Source: Pyrrhosoma nymphula (taxonomy: Eukaryota > Arthropoda > Insecta > Odonata > Coenagrionidae). From it: a stretch of DNA of 64,000 nucleotides. The position numbers and the translations under genes were made by a program. Location of the stretch: positions 181,668,386-181,732,385 of the forward strand of contig OY754327.1 of NCBI GenBank assembly GCA_963573305.1, read 5' to 3'. Below the pieces are notes generated by a model. That model saw only the letters and a list, made by a program, of their open reading frames with translations, did not search any database and was not told the origin of the DNA. Positions 21,201 to 33,300 of this stretch are shown in pieces (the first letter of the stretch is position 1; every line of letters starts with the position of its first letter).

Positions 21201-23280
21201 CAAATTTCAGTTATAAAGGAATTTCGCTTTGATGGCATGAATCTATCATTTATTATCCTCGGGAATGATTCTTGAAGGACAAATGCAGAGGTTTCCATCT
21301 CAAGTAAAAATTTATTGACTCTTTGGGTTTATTTGAGAGCGCTAGCGAAATGTATGAATAATTGACGAGTAGCCACATTTTGTACATCGTTACATACCCA
21401 TCGAATAGCTTCATGTGCTTGTGTAAGGGAGATTTTTTTCTAGTTATAGAGATTACTCGCACTGGTAAACATGATTTTTGTTCACAAAAAAAGAATGATG
21501 ATTCTTGCCTAATTTAAACATCATGATTCATATTATAAATTATAAGACTTTATTAAATAAGGAACTCTACTGGAAGACAGGATAGTAATATTATGCAAAA
21601 ATGTCAATATTCAAACAAGATAACAATTCAAAGTAGAATTTTAGTCCGCAAGTTTCATTAATAACTTCGACCCAGATTTCAACTGCAACTTAGTAATTGT
21701 CTTGGTAATAAAAGGGTGCTGGGCCCGAAAATCGTAATAAAAGGTTTCTAGATTAAGTGTATGTTGTATAATTTAGATTTCAGTTTTTGCTTATTTTAAT
21801 GCCTTGAAATGCGTAGTTAAAATACCTGGTAAGTGGTTAAAATCTAAATTATTGTCGAAATATTTCTCTCATGTCAGTAGAAAAAGCTTTCGAATTATCC
21901 AACGTACGATGTGCTTAATGCCTTGCGTTTTTCGCGTGAAACTCATCGAAGCTCAGAAGACGATGGAATTGTCTTCCATTACCTCACCAAATAATCCTGC
22001 AAGCCTCTGGTATCGATACCAAACCCGCAGGATAGGAGGCTATAAAAATATAAAGTGACCCTATGGATTCGATGTTCTTCCGCGGGGTCCTCTCCTTGTA
22101 CTAATTGGATTGAACCGATTCGTCTGCATCCACGTGTAAATCATGCCGCAATTTGCGGTCTCCAGGAGTTGCAGCATATACGTATTGCATTTGGTGACTA
22201 CTCATTTCCCAGCCTGGTTAAAATATTTTATGTGTAGAAATTGTTCTCACATAATTACCTAATCACATACAGAATATTTACCAAAAGAATGATTGTTCTC
22301 AGATTTCCTTTGGTTATGATGATTTCACTGCGAATTCCCTAAATACCGGTGCCTCTGCCCTAAATTCATGCCGAATGCGACAGATTGTTGTGGGAGCCGT
22401 AGGGTATATGATCGTTTTTTAGGAAGACATAGTTGTGGCTGGCCACAACCAGTTGTGGCGATCACTGTTAATATCAAACATGGATGGAAACAAGAATAAC
22501 AATAAAAGGACAATGTTATATGAACTGTTGAGAGAAAAAGTGGTGGAAGTCAAATGTTATCCATATTTTAGTTAGGTGCGCAGCATTCCTCAATGTTTTG
22601 TTTTTTTTCGCGTGAGTCTAACTTCAGTGATTATTCACTGGAAAGCACTTGTTGTAAACCTATGGTTTTACTTTTCATTTATTACACTTGTCTCAATTTC
22701 CAGATAGTGACATTTTATACGGACACCATTCTTGCTCTCAATGGCACGTGTTATAATTGTATTAAAAATAACATTTTTCACGAGTGAAATCGTACAAAAC
22801 ATTAAAATTAGGCGATTCCCCTAAAATTACAACGCCTCTATTCCCCACCCCATTCGACTTGATTCCCTCGTTCATTGCCATTCCGTCAGAGTGTTTAGTG
22901 TTTTTATTCTCTGAATCACTTGTGGAGCTAACCATTTATTTTCCCAGTGACTCGGCTACGCATGTCATTGTGGGGTAGTCATTTTATCCCAGCCATTGGG
23001 CATCTCGATTGGTGATGATAATTTGGTGGACTACTATTTATATATTTTTTGTGGCTAATTATGGGCTTTATTTGCGCTATCATTTATGCATTTTGAAACG
23101 ATCCAATCGTAATACTTATGTTGTATGTGGGTTTACTGTAAATGTAAGAAGCCGTAACAGTGAGTCTGTAGTGCATGTATGACACATATTCCACGATTCC
23201 ATCCTTATATTTTACCACTTAGGCTTTAAGTATATTTTTTTCTAATACGTACTTATGAATTCATTTATTAAATATTATAA
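18267..23280 (+). other. Start of a probable long first intron
   Basis: The stretch begins with the donor GTGAGTGTTTG. I see no convincing downstream coding exon in it. It contains a C19 homopolymer at 20,796-20,814 and scattered short spurious frames. A TGGTATCGATACCA palindrome lies near 22,008. The sequence is otherwise AT-rich and non-repetitive to the eye. That this is intron and not intergenic DNA is inferred from the donor alone. Confidence 0.4.
20796..20814 (+). repeat. Poly(C) homopolymer, 19 bases
   Basis: An uninterrupted run of 19 C, followed by TCCCC. Such runs are length-variable and error-prone in assemblies. Confidence 0.9.
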
Positions 23281-23283
23281 TAT

Positions 23284-24741
23284 GGGTCATTCCACCTCAA
23301 TTCAACAAACGTTTGTCCCTTAGGGTCTCAGATTTTGATAAAAATTGGTGTATGGGTACAATATTAACTCAAACTGAATACCCTCAAACCGTTTTGTGAA
23401 AAAAAGGTTTTTGAGTGAATTATGCATATTTTAATTTTTTCGCATTTTTAGCAAAAATCTGTGCCTTAAATCATATTATCACTTATATCTGCGCTTGTAA
23501 TTGTCATAAAACAATGATTAATAGCTTTTATTAAAGCTAAATCTTTATTAAATTCAAATAGATCAATAAAAAATTATTTTCTTCTATACCCTATTGTTGT
23601 AAATTACTAATGTTTAAAAAATTGTTAGTAAACTTTTCTCAAATACTCCATCTCAGAATCGGCCGAAACTTTTTTTCCGTTATCTAAACATATTCAGCTA
23701 ACTATTCTAAAAATAAAATTTAGTGGCAACTCATAAATGCGTTTTTTATAAATATTTAAACATTTACAATTTTCTCTCGCGCGGCCCGTGTTTCAAAAAT
23801 TGTTAATACAATTTTCTCAAATACTTCACCTCAGAATCGGCCGACAATTTTTTTCCGTAATCTAAACATATCTAGCTAACTATTCCAAAAATAAAGTTTA
23901 GTGGCAATTCATAAATGCGCTTTTTATAAATATTTAAACATTTACAATTTTCTCTCGCGCGGCCCGTGTTTCAAAAATTGTTAATGCACTTTTCTCAAAT
24001 ACTCCATCTCAGAATCGGCCGAAAATGTTTTTCCGTAATCTAAACATATCCAGATAACTAGTAAAAAAATAAAATTTAGTGGAAATTCATAAATGCGTTT
24101 TTTATAAATATTTAAACATTTACAATTTTCTCTCGCGCGGCCCGTCAGCTTCCCATTTGGAATACATGCAGCAGACACGTGATACAAGCCTAAACATTTC
24201 CCTAATTGCTCAAGGTCGTGGCTATATGAGATAAAAATATATTATAAACAATGAATGTTAATAACAATTGTTATTTGTTCTGTTAAATGGATGTTTGCAG
24301 AGAAATTAACCATTGAGCTCCACTTTCTCTGCGTGAAGTTTTTTCTAACTACTCCGACACAATCGATTGAAAACTCTTGCTCGGCGTTAATGACAATGGA
24401 AAACGGACACATAAACAGAAAACTAATTTTAGGAAATTTGAAAGAGATATTTTGTAATTTAAGGAAAAATATGCCGAAGATACTGTTTCATTTTCAAATT
24501 TTGCAGAGCTCAGACCTAAGAAGTGCGTTCTTGCGGGAGCATCAGGAACTCATGCCGTATGCGTGTGTCTGGTTCATCAAATTATTAAATTCATGATTTT
24601 AGGTGCTAGGTTGTCACCACTTTTTTCTCAAAACGGTTTGAGGGTATTCAGTTTGAGTTAATATTGTACCCATACACCAATTTTTATCAAAATCTGAGAC
24701 CCTAAGGGACAAACGTTTGTTGAATTGAGGTGGAATGACCC
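23284..24741. mobile_element. 1.46 kb terminal-inverted-repeat element with internal tandem repeats
   Basis: The ends are long inverted repeats. The left arm, beginning GGGTCATTCCACCTCAATTC (23,284 to about 23,393), is nearly identical to the complement of the right arm (about 24,632-24,741), some 110 bp each. ATAT flanks both sides (23,280-23,283 and 24,742-24,745) and may be a 4 bp target duplication, although the flanks are AT-rich. The interior has a three-copy tandem array and one open frame of about 113 codons (24,255-24,596) without recognisable motifs. No transposase was seen, so it is probably non-autonomous. I cannot assign the superfamily. Confidence 0.75.
23611..24145 (+). repeat. 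Three-copy 178 bp tandem repeat inside the TIR element
   Basis: Units start at 23,611, 23,789 and 23,967. CTCAAATACT recurs at 23,638, 23,816 (as CTCAAATACTTC) and 23,994, exactly 178 bp apart. Each unit contains CAGAATCGGCCGA, TAATCTAAACATAT (TTATCT in unit 1), ATAAATGCG, and closes with TCTCTCGCGCGGCCCGT. Units are about 90-95% alike by eye. Confidence 0.9.
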
Positions 24742-26510
24742 ATATATATAAATGGTGGGACATTTAAGCCACCAGCCCTCTCACCTGTTCTTGCCCAGGA
24801 ATTTTAACCCACGTCAAAGTATTCATTCGTTGGCTATCGAAGGCGTTCGTAATTATCCTCTAAAGAATTTACTCATACCCTTCACCGGATGCAGCTCTTT
24901 AAAGTTGATTTCACTGTGACCCAAAAGAAAATGAATCCACACTTCTTAACAGATCAAGGAGAGTGGTATTCAAGGGATATATTTAATTAAGGCACAGGTA
25001 TGCTACCAACTGCGTGGCTATATTTTTGTAAAAATTACCAAAATAGTAAATAAAATCACTAACTGGAGGTTTTTGGTCGATTTGTTGAATCGACTGGCTT
25101 GATAGTTCCCTTGGATAGGAATCTCCAAATGCATGTATCCGTGGAGAGTCTTTTCGGAGAACCCTTGAGGTACGAAAGTAATTTACCTCACCAAAAGAGG
25201 AAGTTTTTTCCCTGTCCCATAAAATATGATGATATGGGGACAGGAAAAGTGCTTTGAGACGGAATCACGGCCAGATATGAGGTCAAAAGACCTCAACATA
25301 TGGTCGTGAGAATTCTAAGCTTTCTTTTAAGAGAGCTCGCCGCTTTTTTTGATCACATCTGTTTTTGTTTGAAAGGAAATCCTTTTTAGCTCCAAGATGT
25401 CTGGCGTTGTGTTTTTGACAAATTTTCATCAGTCAATATATGATGCCTCTATTATAAGCTTCGGAGGAGATGTGGCCAACATCACATGATTGCAGCTTGA
25501 GAAGAGTTAAATATTTAAAAAATGACTATTTGGCTCTAAAGCATATAAATATCTATTTTTATCTCTGTGGAAAATTGATAATGTTTTATTCAATTAATTA
25601 ATCTGGATGTTATCGAGTGTGTATGCCATGATGCTGCGGTTGATGTGGTAGGTGAGCAATGTCGCGACGTATGAAAGCATGCTTTCGGTGTAGAGGACGG
25701 CATTTATTTCTCGTGCCGCCGATGTTTATGACCTGGAGCACGCAGGAAATGCACACTGCGAAGAATTGTCTTGGTTTTCAGGGGTACCGCACTGATTTGA
25801 ACCCAGGATTCTGCGGTCGGTAGCCATATAAATCATCGACTCCTTGACGTCTATTGCATGTAGCCGAAGAAATAAATTGACGTTAGGGGGATTATCCAAG
25901 GCTCTATTAAAATTATTTTTATCTGGAAATCGTTTTCACGGGACTTCCCTTCGAAAAAATAAATAAAAGAGTCCACTATTACCTTCTATCTATGTTTGTT
26001 ATTTTGTATTTTTTCTAATCTCTATATCTTATAGCAAGGATTTTAATTTTGTGCAAAACAGTATGCCTATTTGTTTTGAATATCAATGAGAGAGTTTCAA
26101 CTTCATTATGGTTTTATGCCTTTCAGGTCTTTCTTTAGAAAACTGTAGTTTTTCAATCCTGTGAGTTTTCGATGGTGATATGTAGTAAGTTGATGAGAAA
26201 TTATTGATTAAGACTTAATTAAATTTCTGTTCCTAAAAATGCGTTATATGTAACGGTTTCAAGCTTTGAGCGAATTGGGTGGAGTCTCGCAGTTCTCAAG
26301 GTGACGCAATGGCAGTGACGCATGATGGCAGCGTTGAATTAATGCGGACCGGGTTTTTACGACAAATTAGCCCGAAGGAGATCTCGCATTCCGAATGCAC
26401 CTCTCAAACATTCAGTTGAAAATCGATGAAAACTGAATGGGAAGTTGATCCAAAAATGCATTAGGTTTATGGTCTCTTGACGTATTCAAATTCATTTGAG
26501 TATTCTACCG
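24742..26510. other. Non-coding stretch
   Basis: No gene recognised. On the minus strand near 25,770-25,830 there is a tRNA-like B-box stretch (GGGTTCAAATC) but its T stem does not pair well, so a SINE here is only possible. The remainder is AT-rich. Confidence 0.4.
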
Positions 26511-26514
26511 GCTG

Positions 26515-26795
26515 GTTTGTGGACAGTCCTTATCCTACATCCCAGTTTCCGAAACATGGTCTCGTTTTCCCTCCCATAGATGTCCCGCCATTAGATCCCT
26601 CATATCATATAAATAATAATACGTAAATTTCTCATATCTTCTACCTCTTCTTATTTCGTCCAGAGTTCCTATTCTCTTCCCTCCTCTTCCACGCTTCCCC
26701 AGTGTTCTCCCATCTAATACCCACTTCAACATGCCCTCTCCTCTGAAAACTTCCTCCATCTATCCCTTCGTTTTATAATTCCTACGTAATTGAAT
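26515..26795 (-). mobile_element. LINE C-terminal fragment
   Basis: On the minus strand a reading contains M-E-E-V-F-R-G-E-G-M-L-K, L-D-G-R-T-L-G-K-R-G-R-G-G-K-R and L-D-E-I-R-R-G-R-R-Y, then R-D-L-M-A-G-H-L-W-E-G-K-R-D. This is the same post-RT region as the end of the LINE at 6475-9790, in a different subfamily. It is 5' truncated and has no RT core. Confidence 0.7.
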
Positions 26796-27119
26796 CTTGG
26801 AAAATATTCTGCATTTGTTGCATTTTATGGGATAGAGACTGTGACAAAGGGTGCACACAACGACTCTTGGTTCCAGTTCTCTTCCCTCTTACTCCTCCTA
26901 CTAGTGGTGGAGTGTGTTGGGAAATTGTATCTTCTCTATCTCCAATAACTTGTTTGGTTGTTTCGGGCAAGCGACTGAGGTCATTTGGGCCATTGAGAAC
27001 TGATGGGTAGGTTGGTAAGGGAAGGAATTTTCGGCGAATGGAGATGAAGGGTGGAGAGGGAAACCCGGTGTCTTCATTGGCTTACTCTTAATGAAAGGCT
27101 ACAAGGTTACCAGTTTTTA

Positions 27120-27275
27120 GCGTCGCATCCAACGAATGGAATACTTGCTTGAATGGCTCTCCACGAGTGGAGATGGGGATTCCTTTGAAAATACCCGCCC
27201 CTTCCGGAATTCGAACCCGAGTCCAAAGTATAGGAAGCCGCCGGTACTCTAGCCACCACACCGACTCATTCCTTT
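27120..27275 (-). mobile_element. tRNA-derived SINE
   Basis: On the minus strand the head begins near 27,270 with AGTCGGTGTGGTGGCTAGAG (A-box region) and has a B box GGGTTCGAATTCC (plus-strand 27,206-27,217). The same AGTCGGT.TGGTGG head appears in the SINE at 61 kb, so both belong to one family. The body extends to about 27,120. Confidence 0.65.
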
Positions 27276-27369
27276 ATCACCTTTTCCTTCTCCTCCGCCT
27301 AACGGGAGTGGAACGCATTGGAATATTATACCTATGTATCTATGGCTCCATTTACTTCCTGCCAAATTG

Positions 27370-27560
27370 AGTCGCCTGCGGGCTTCCTCTTTTCCGGTGA
27401 CGCGCGGGATTCCTCGCCGGCCGCCTATGCTATTTTGCGTGGGAGAACACGATGGAGCCGACGCCGCCGAGGCTCTTGAAATTCGGGCATCGCCCTTGAT
27501 TAGCGGTCGCCGGTTGAGAGGAGGAGAGGGTTATGAGTAAGGAGCAGGCGAGTCCCGGAG
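27370..27560. other. GC/CpG-rich block
   Basis: A short CG-rich patch (GACGCGCGGGATTCCTCGCC and following) stands out from the AT-rich surroundings. It has no recognised coding exon and is a candidate regulatory island. Confidence 0.35.
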
Positions 27561-28389
27561 CGCGAGCGCTTCGCCCATCTCGCGTAACAGTAAACATTCA
27601 CGTCGCAACAATTGTTGGGGTTAGTGGAGCAGGGAAAAATGCCCACCTCTCCCCCAGAAATGTTTTTTGTCAGGAGTTGGACGTTGTTGTATGTACACGC
27701 TTGCAGCACGCATGAGAAGGCGAATCATCTTCATGATCGCCGTAACAAATGTGGAACTGGACGATGGCTCTCTCACTGAAGCCTCAAAAAAGTGACGGAT
27801 GATGTTGCGATCATTATCATCAGTGGTCATCAATCTTGCGAACGATCTGACGTAGATCACCGCTAACATCGACCCCATCTGCGGAACTTATCCTGCCTCT
27901 TTTTTTCTCGCTTTCCATTGTTCGTTCCGTGTGCCTCCCTACCTCCCCCATAGCATCCCATCGCTGTCTAATTCTCTTCTTTCACTTTGCCGACCGAGAG
28001 AGCTGTCTTGTCTTAGTTTATCCAAGAGGTGCACCCTCATTTTTTTCATTATCCCGCTCATCGCAGAACATCTTCATCATTCATCCGTTCCTCGCATTCG
28101 GCCGCGCCATTCTCCATCACGTGATATCACGTGTCCATCACTTGCAATCCTCTTTTCTCCGCTGTCGCCGCTATCCGTGGAAATAAGGACTTCATACGCT
28201 CTCTTGCTGACGTATGTTCATATTTCGAGGATTATGCTGTGGGTTTTCCTTTATTCTGGCAGAATGCGATATTTGTGTGTATATTTCTGCTCTATACCTC
28301 TTCCATTACTAATGAGTCTATTCCGTGGACTCGTGGATTTTTAGGATTTGCTTATTTTTTTGCATTTGCACTGCCTTATCCCTCTCCAT

Positions 28390-29015
28390 CTAGCCTAGGC
28401 TCACGACTCCTTTCCATTCATCTCTGTTCTGCACCCTCTCTCACCATCTTGCAACCCGCATTATGCTTCGGTCATATTCCACGTTCCAATTCTTTCTTGG
28501 TCTTCTCCTCTGTTTCCCTTCATTTTCCCACGTAGCAACCTCTTTTATGTCCTTTCATCATTCATTTACTCAGCGTGATCTAGCCAGTCCACTCTTCGGG
28601 ACTTCACAAATCTCACAATGTCCTCGTCCTTGAGAATGCTTTCTGTGTCTCTATTAGTTCTTACTCAGCATCTTTCTCCCTCTATCAGTGAGCCATAAAT
28701 CCTGCGTAAAACTTTCCGTTCAAATTTTTAAATAATTTGACTTTTAATAAACCACTTTTATAAAAAAGTGATTTTGAAAAAGTGGTTTTGTAAAAGTCAA
28801 ATTACTTAAAAATTACAATGATGCACCACAAAGTTGCCCTAAAACAAGTTAATTTTTTTCCGTTAAAATAATCGGAATGAATTTTCCGTGGCCGCAGCCA
28901 TAGTCCACACTTCCAATTCATAGGTCACGACTGCCCCAAAGAGTGTTTTGTATAGCACTTTCTGCTCTTCCGCCTCAGGAAATCGTTTTTTATTCCAGGC
29001 CGTACTTTTTGCTCT
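28390..29015 (-). mobile_element. LINE post-RT fragment, interrupted by a short inverted repeat
   Basis: Read on the minus strand this contains V-V-T-Y-E-L-E-V-W-T-M (the family's Y-G-x-E-x-W block, degenerate), then E-D-I-V-R-F-V-K-S-R-R-V-D-W-L, L-L-R-G-K-M-K-G and finally R-V-A-R-W-x-E-R-V-Q-N-R-D-E-W-K. It is a LINE 3' portion related to but diverged from the 6.5-9.8 kb element. Stops and shifts are frequent. An AT-rich hairpin of about 90 bp sits within it. Confidence 0.65.
28723..28814. repeat. Imperfect inverted repeat, arms of about 41 bp
   Basis: AATTTTTAAATAATTTGACT at the left is complemented at the right, continuing through TTTTAATAAACCACTTTT with a few mismatches, around a 10 bp centre. 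It lies in a LINE fragment and may be a tiny MITE or a foldback. Confidence 0.7.
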
Positions 29016-29051
29016 TCTCTCAATTGAAAATAATATATAAATTATTTATTC

Positions 29052-29190
29052 TCTTTGCTGACGTTTCGCATTTTTATACATGCTATGTAACTATGTACTA
29101 AAATTGTAAACCATATTAAATTGATGAACAATACGCCTAGTAATTTTCACTGTAGCCCTGAAGAAGCATGTATAAAAAAATGCGAAAACA
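29052..29190. repeat. Head-to-head hammerhead-like motifs (Penelope-type terminal remnant)
   Basis: On the plus strand CTGAAGA (29,158-29,164) fits the hammerhead core CTGANGA. It is followed by a stem GCATG...ATGC with an A-rich loop and then GAAA (29,184-29,187). About 80 bp upstream the same stem and GAAACGTC lie in the opposite orientation (plus-strand GACGTTTCGCATTTTTATAC), there without the CTGANGA half. Penelope-like elements are known to carry hammerhead motifs in their terminal repeats, so I read this as a degraded terminus. The conserved cleavage-site strand was not identified. Confidence 0.45.
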
Positions 29191-29519
29191 ATATAATGAG
29201 ATCACACTATGGCACCCATGCATGTTACCCAATTATTGAACCTTAAGTATCCTATTCTCCCCATAATCTCACCCTTTTCTCTGCCTTTGGACGTTGAAGC
29301 GCCCGTTAATTCAGCGAATGGCATAGGCGCTGGTAGTGACTCATTTTAAAGTTTTGTCTGTTCAACCGAAATATCAGAGTCACTCAATTGTCGCGTGTGT
29401 ATGATGATTGAGTGAGTAGATATCCCTACGAAAGGTAAGCAGAAGTTTTAACCTAGATTTTAAACTTTTACCTAAGTGGTAATTTTGAGATTTTTGCCGT
29501 GCAGTTCAGGCATGTAAAC

Positions 29520-29960
29520 AATTGAGGGAGCTTCGGAGCCGAAGATTTTCACGAGCTCTTTCTTCCTCTCGTCTTGAGGAAAATTCTCCATGTCGTCACA
29601 AAAATTCCGTAGACGTCATTCACAACTTTCGTCGAACAGTCAACAGGTATGTGCGTATGTATGAGTTGAATGCATTACGCATGTGCGGGGGGGGACCTTC
29701 TCGTCGCCGAAAGAGGTGAAGTAGCGGAACCCTCGGCGTGCTCCCATTCTCGGATCCAGCGTTCCATTCCCGGCTGCGGCGGCGTTATTCAAATGTCCGG
29801 GATTCGTTCGAGATCGCTTAAAGAGCGCCGTTTGCCGCGCGCCATGAATCTGGAGCACCCCACTTAAACGATGCTCCGACCGACCGATGGCGTCACCCCC
29901 GCCCGCTCTGGGTGCAATGGATATCCACCGCCGCGACATCCACTAACTACCTCCTCCTCC
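29520..29960. other. GC/CpG-rich block
   Basis: This block is rich in CG dinucleotides and palindromic words such as CGATCG-like and GCGCGC pieces. It has no coding motif despite open frames on both strands. It is a candidate cis-regulatory island within the putative intron. Confidence 0.4.
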
Positions 29961-30261
29961 CACCTTTTCGGCCTGGAGAGGTTCGTCCGCCAATCAATTC
30001 CCTGTCGAGCATGCAATGAAAATAATGAAAAAACTACAAGCCTTTAGGTGTTTAAACAATCTCCACCTTTGATTTTAGCGTGAGGTGCTGGCAAATTCTA
30101 TTATTCTCTGTGAACGAAGTAGGTAATGAGTGATAGTAGCAACCGATACTTTGTGGAGTTCCATTGTGAACTTCTGAAGGGAATTGAATAACTTTGTGAT
30201 CCCACTATACGTAGATTTATGTAATCGGCAGGTTCGTAACACATTTACTATTAAACATAAT

Positions 30262-30340
30262 GAATTCACTTGTCTATTTCCACACTTGTTTATTTCAACC
30301 GACCATGGTTTCGGCACGTAGTGCCATTTTCAAGGCACAT
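30262..30340 (-). repeat. Degenerate Penelope-type hammerhead-like motif
   Basis: On the minus strand CTTGAAAA is followed by a perfect GGCAC-TAC-GTGCC stem and GAAACCATGGTCGGTTG. The stem and GAAA fit the hammerhead layout, but the CTGANGA half departs at two positions. This is a possible old terminal fragment. Confidence 0.3.
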
Positions 30341-33300
30341 TTACTGTCTTCAGGAATCCTAGTTGTCCATCTTGCTTGAGGTGTTTATTTTCTTGTACGC
30401 TGTCGCACTTGCAGGCAATATTCTCGGGTATCAGGTCTGGCGTTTAATCCCGGTGTTAATGAATTTTTGTAAGGATTAGCAATAGGAACCTGGATGCGGT
30501 GTGAAGCCCAACTTAACCTCATCACTCCGTCGGTCAGATGCTAAGTCTAGCTGTCAATCCTTTTGCTATTTTTTTTATTTACGCGCATTTTACTAATCGT
30601 AGACTAGCTCTGGTGTTTCTCTGACTAGCTTTCATGGTTGGAATCAGAGCTCCCCGTCTCCCATAATTCTCACCTCTTCCCCTTGCGCAAATGGCCTCGT
30701 CCCCTCTATTACTTACGTGCATATATTGTAAACAAAAAATTGCTCAGGATAAAATGGTTCTGTGGAAATCGCATTCCCTGGGAAATTTAAACCAGGTCGT
30801 TCCCTAGCACAAGCCATAATTGCTTCCACAATACATTGCTCGCTCACATACCTATCGTTTAAAAATATTCCTTTCGTCGTAAACGCAGTTATTATTCCTT
30901 GGGATAGAAAACTTTCTTTTGCTAATATCTTCTACTCTGCCATATCCGTTCATACTTAATTTACTCCTGTGGCCCTCAAGCATTGCATCACACAGGCTCT
31001 CTTGTTTCAGATTCTTATCTCATTCCTACTCTTTGTAGTAGCCGAAATATTAACTGATGGAAAATACATTTTGTATATATCCCGGGCGTAAGTACAGTTG
31101 ATGTCGATTGCATTATTTGTACGTTTTAGACACTATATTTTCTTACTCCTCTTGGTTCCAATGTTTCTGCAAGGGGTTGGTTGGCATCACTTGCCGATTA
31201 ATGGCATAATGGAGTAAGGATTTGGCGAGCAGCCCCAACTACTCGTGGGAAGGGTCAAGTTTCCGTCCTTGGCGCAACTTTAGCCGCGTGGTCGCGGTCA
31301 ACTGGACGGAGTCTGCTGGCGGCTGTCCTTCAATTTTTTACTGGAGTTTTCAACATTTTCACGTCTCATCCAAATTAATTCAGTAAATCGTTTTCTCTGA
31401 CGGTTAATTGGGGCAGAATTAATGACATTGTGAAATTAACTTCCGTCGCCAGCTATAGCGTTTCGCTAGAAAAGGGGTTTATGGCAGAGAGACTCTTCTA
31501 CCATAGTTACAATTAAATGCGGGAAAACTTCATCGGAATACTACTATCATTAAAACCAGAGTGTTTATTGTCCGAAATGCGTTTATGGCCGAAAGGTTTT
31601 AACAATGGCTGGCTTATCATCTCGAACGAATCGGCGAGGAATTTTACTCAAAGGGAAAGAGGTTATTGTTCTTCAGCCGCGGAGCAAGAAACTTCTCTTC
31701 ACTCCTTTTCTTAAAAAAAAGACACGTGGCACACATCACTTCTATGAATGGTGGAAAAATATTTATCCATTGCGGCATCACTTGTGCCACTAGTCCAGCG
31801 TATTGGACGCTTTTCTATGCCAATTACCTTGTGTTGAATACCATTTGGTATCAACTTCATAGGCGTATCCAGGGGGTTGTTGTATAAGTTGGGTTTGTAT
31901 CTCCCCCTTCAGACGCTTCTAGATACGTCTATGATCCGCTTTGTCAATATTTACCCTCATTTGGCGGATAGAATTGAATGGAAGGGAGAGGCTGTACTTG
32001 AATTACAGGTACAGGAATTCGAATAGTACTTTATGCCTCAGATTTCCCAAATTAATTTAATATGTGATTAAGTTCGCAGTAACTGAAGAGTGGCAGAAGT
32101 GAGGATGAGGTGAAATGTCTGCTTTGGAGAAATAAAACCAACCGAGCTGGCTTGAGGCTGCTATAGAAGAGTATGTCAGGTGGTATTAGGACTCCAATCA
32201 TAAACTCCAGTGTGCAGCATGCCGATTCAGTCGTTTTAGCTCATCCTTATTAGGAAGTATAAGATGATTATCAACTACATATTTGCCTGTTACACTCAAT
32301 AGGAAAGAACAAGGCTTTATTTATAGTTATATTTGCGAGTATGATTTACGTGTGATTTATCAGCGGATGCCCAAATTATAATACACTTCCCGCATTTTGA
32401 ACAATTTATTGCGTGCCCTAGATTTCGATGTGCTAAATCATCATCATTCGGAGCCAGGTTTACGATGATTTTGCAAGTTGAAACCCAGGTCATGAATTAT
32501 GTTGTTCTAAAGAGTGAGAAAGTATTATCATTCGAACATAAATCCAATTCCAAAATATCACGCCTAATTCAAGCCGTGTTAGAAAATAGCTCTTAATCCT
32601 TTTCTGCAGCCATCCCTCTCTCGTGGCTCGTGACTGTTGCCTCGTCATGCATGAAAATGCGAGGCTTAGTATCTCCTCTCGTTTCGGATCAAACCCTAAG
32701 TTATCGTCACATACGTACGCGTTTAGTTAAATTCTGCTTTAGTCTGGATGCCTTGCATCGTTTGAATCCAATGAATTTGCTTATTGAGAAAGTTTTTTTT
32801 TGCGCTCCGTGTTTTGGTAGATATTTCTTCCTTGCAGTCAATTCTGTCTTAAGTCCCGTTGCGAAATCCATCCTAACATCTGATTGCCTTTCTTAAGTAC
32901 CCCGAGGTACATACCTTGGCTAATGACAGAATCTTCTGACAAAAAGATGCGAGAAATTATTCATTGGCCTCAGGGGAGCAAAGACCTAGGGAATGATCTA
33001 TTGCCTTCGTATGTGTTTCTTTGATCTGCTGGTGTCATTTAAGTTCTCGACTCTCATGGGCGACTTAGTTTAATCCTTCCTCAGAGGCCTAGCTACGCAG
33101 TACAGGTAAGCTATAGTTTACCTTAGAAGTTAGCACTACATCACCTTAGGTCAGGAGCAACCACCGGAATTTTATGAGTGGTTTCATACCAATCCTTACT
33201 GCCTTCTCTAAATAGAGATGGTGAACACTTTTCTGGCGTTTAATGTAAACGTAGATATATTTAAAAAAAATAATCACTCAGAAATTCACCGTATGTGGTG

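Noticed and set aside
21960..22040. SINE-like patch with a TGGTATCGATACCA palindrome
   Set aside because: A 14 bp palindrome and a weak B-box-like word are not enough to call a pol III unit.
23611..24145. Regularly spaced repeats suggesting a CRISPR-like array
   Set aside because: Units of 178 bp are contiguous, with no short repeat/unique spacer pattern, and the context is a eukaryotic transposon.
28131..28535. A 134-codon plus-strand open frame
   Set aside because: Its 3' part is antisense to a recognisable LINE fragment on the minus strand (28,390-29,015), and the rest shows no protein motif.
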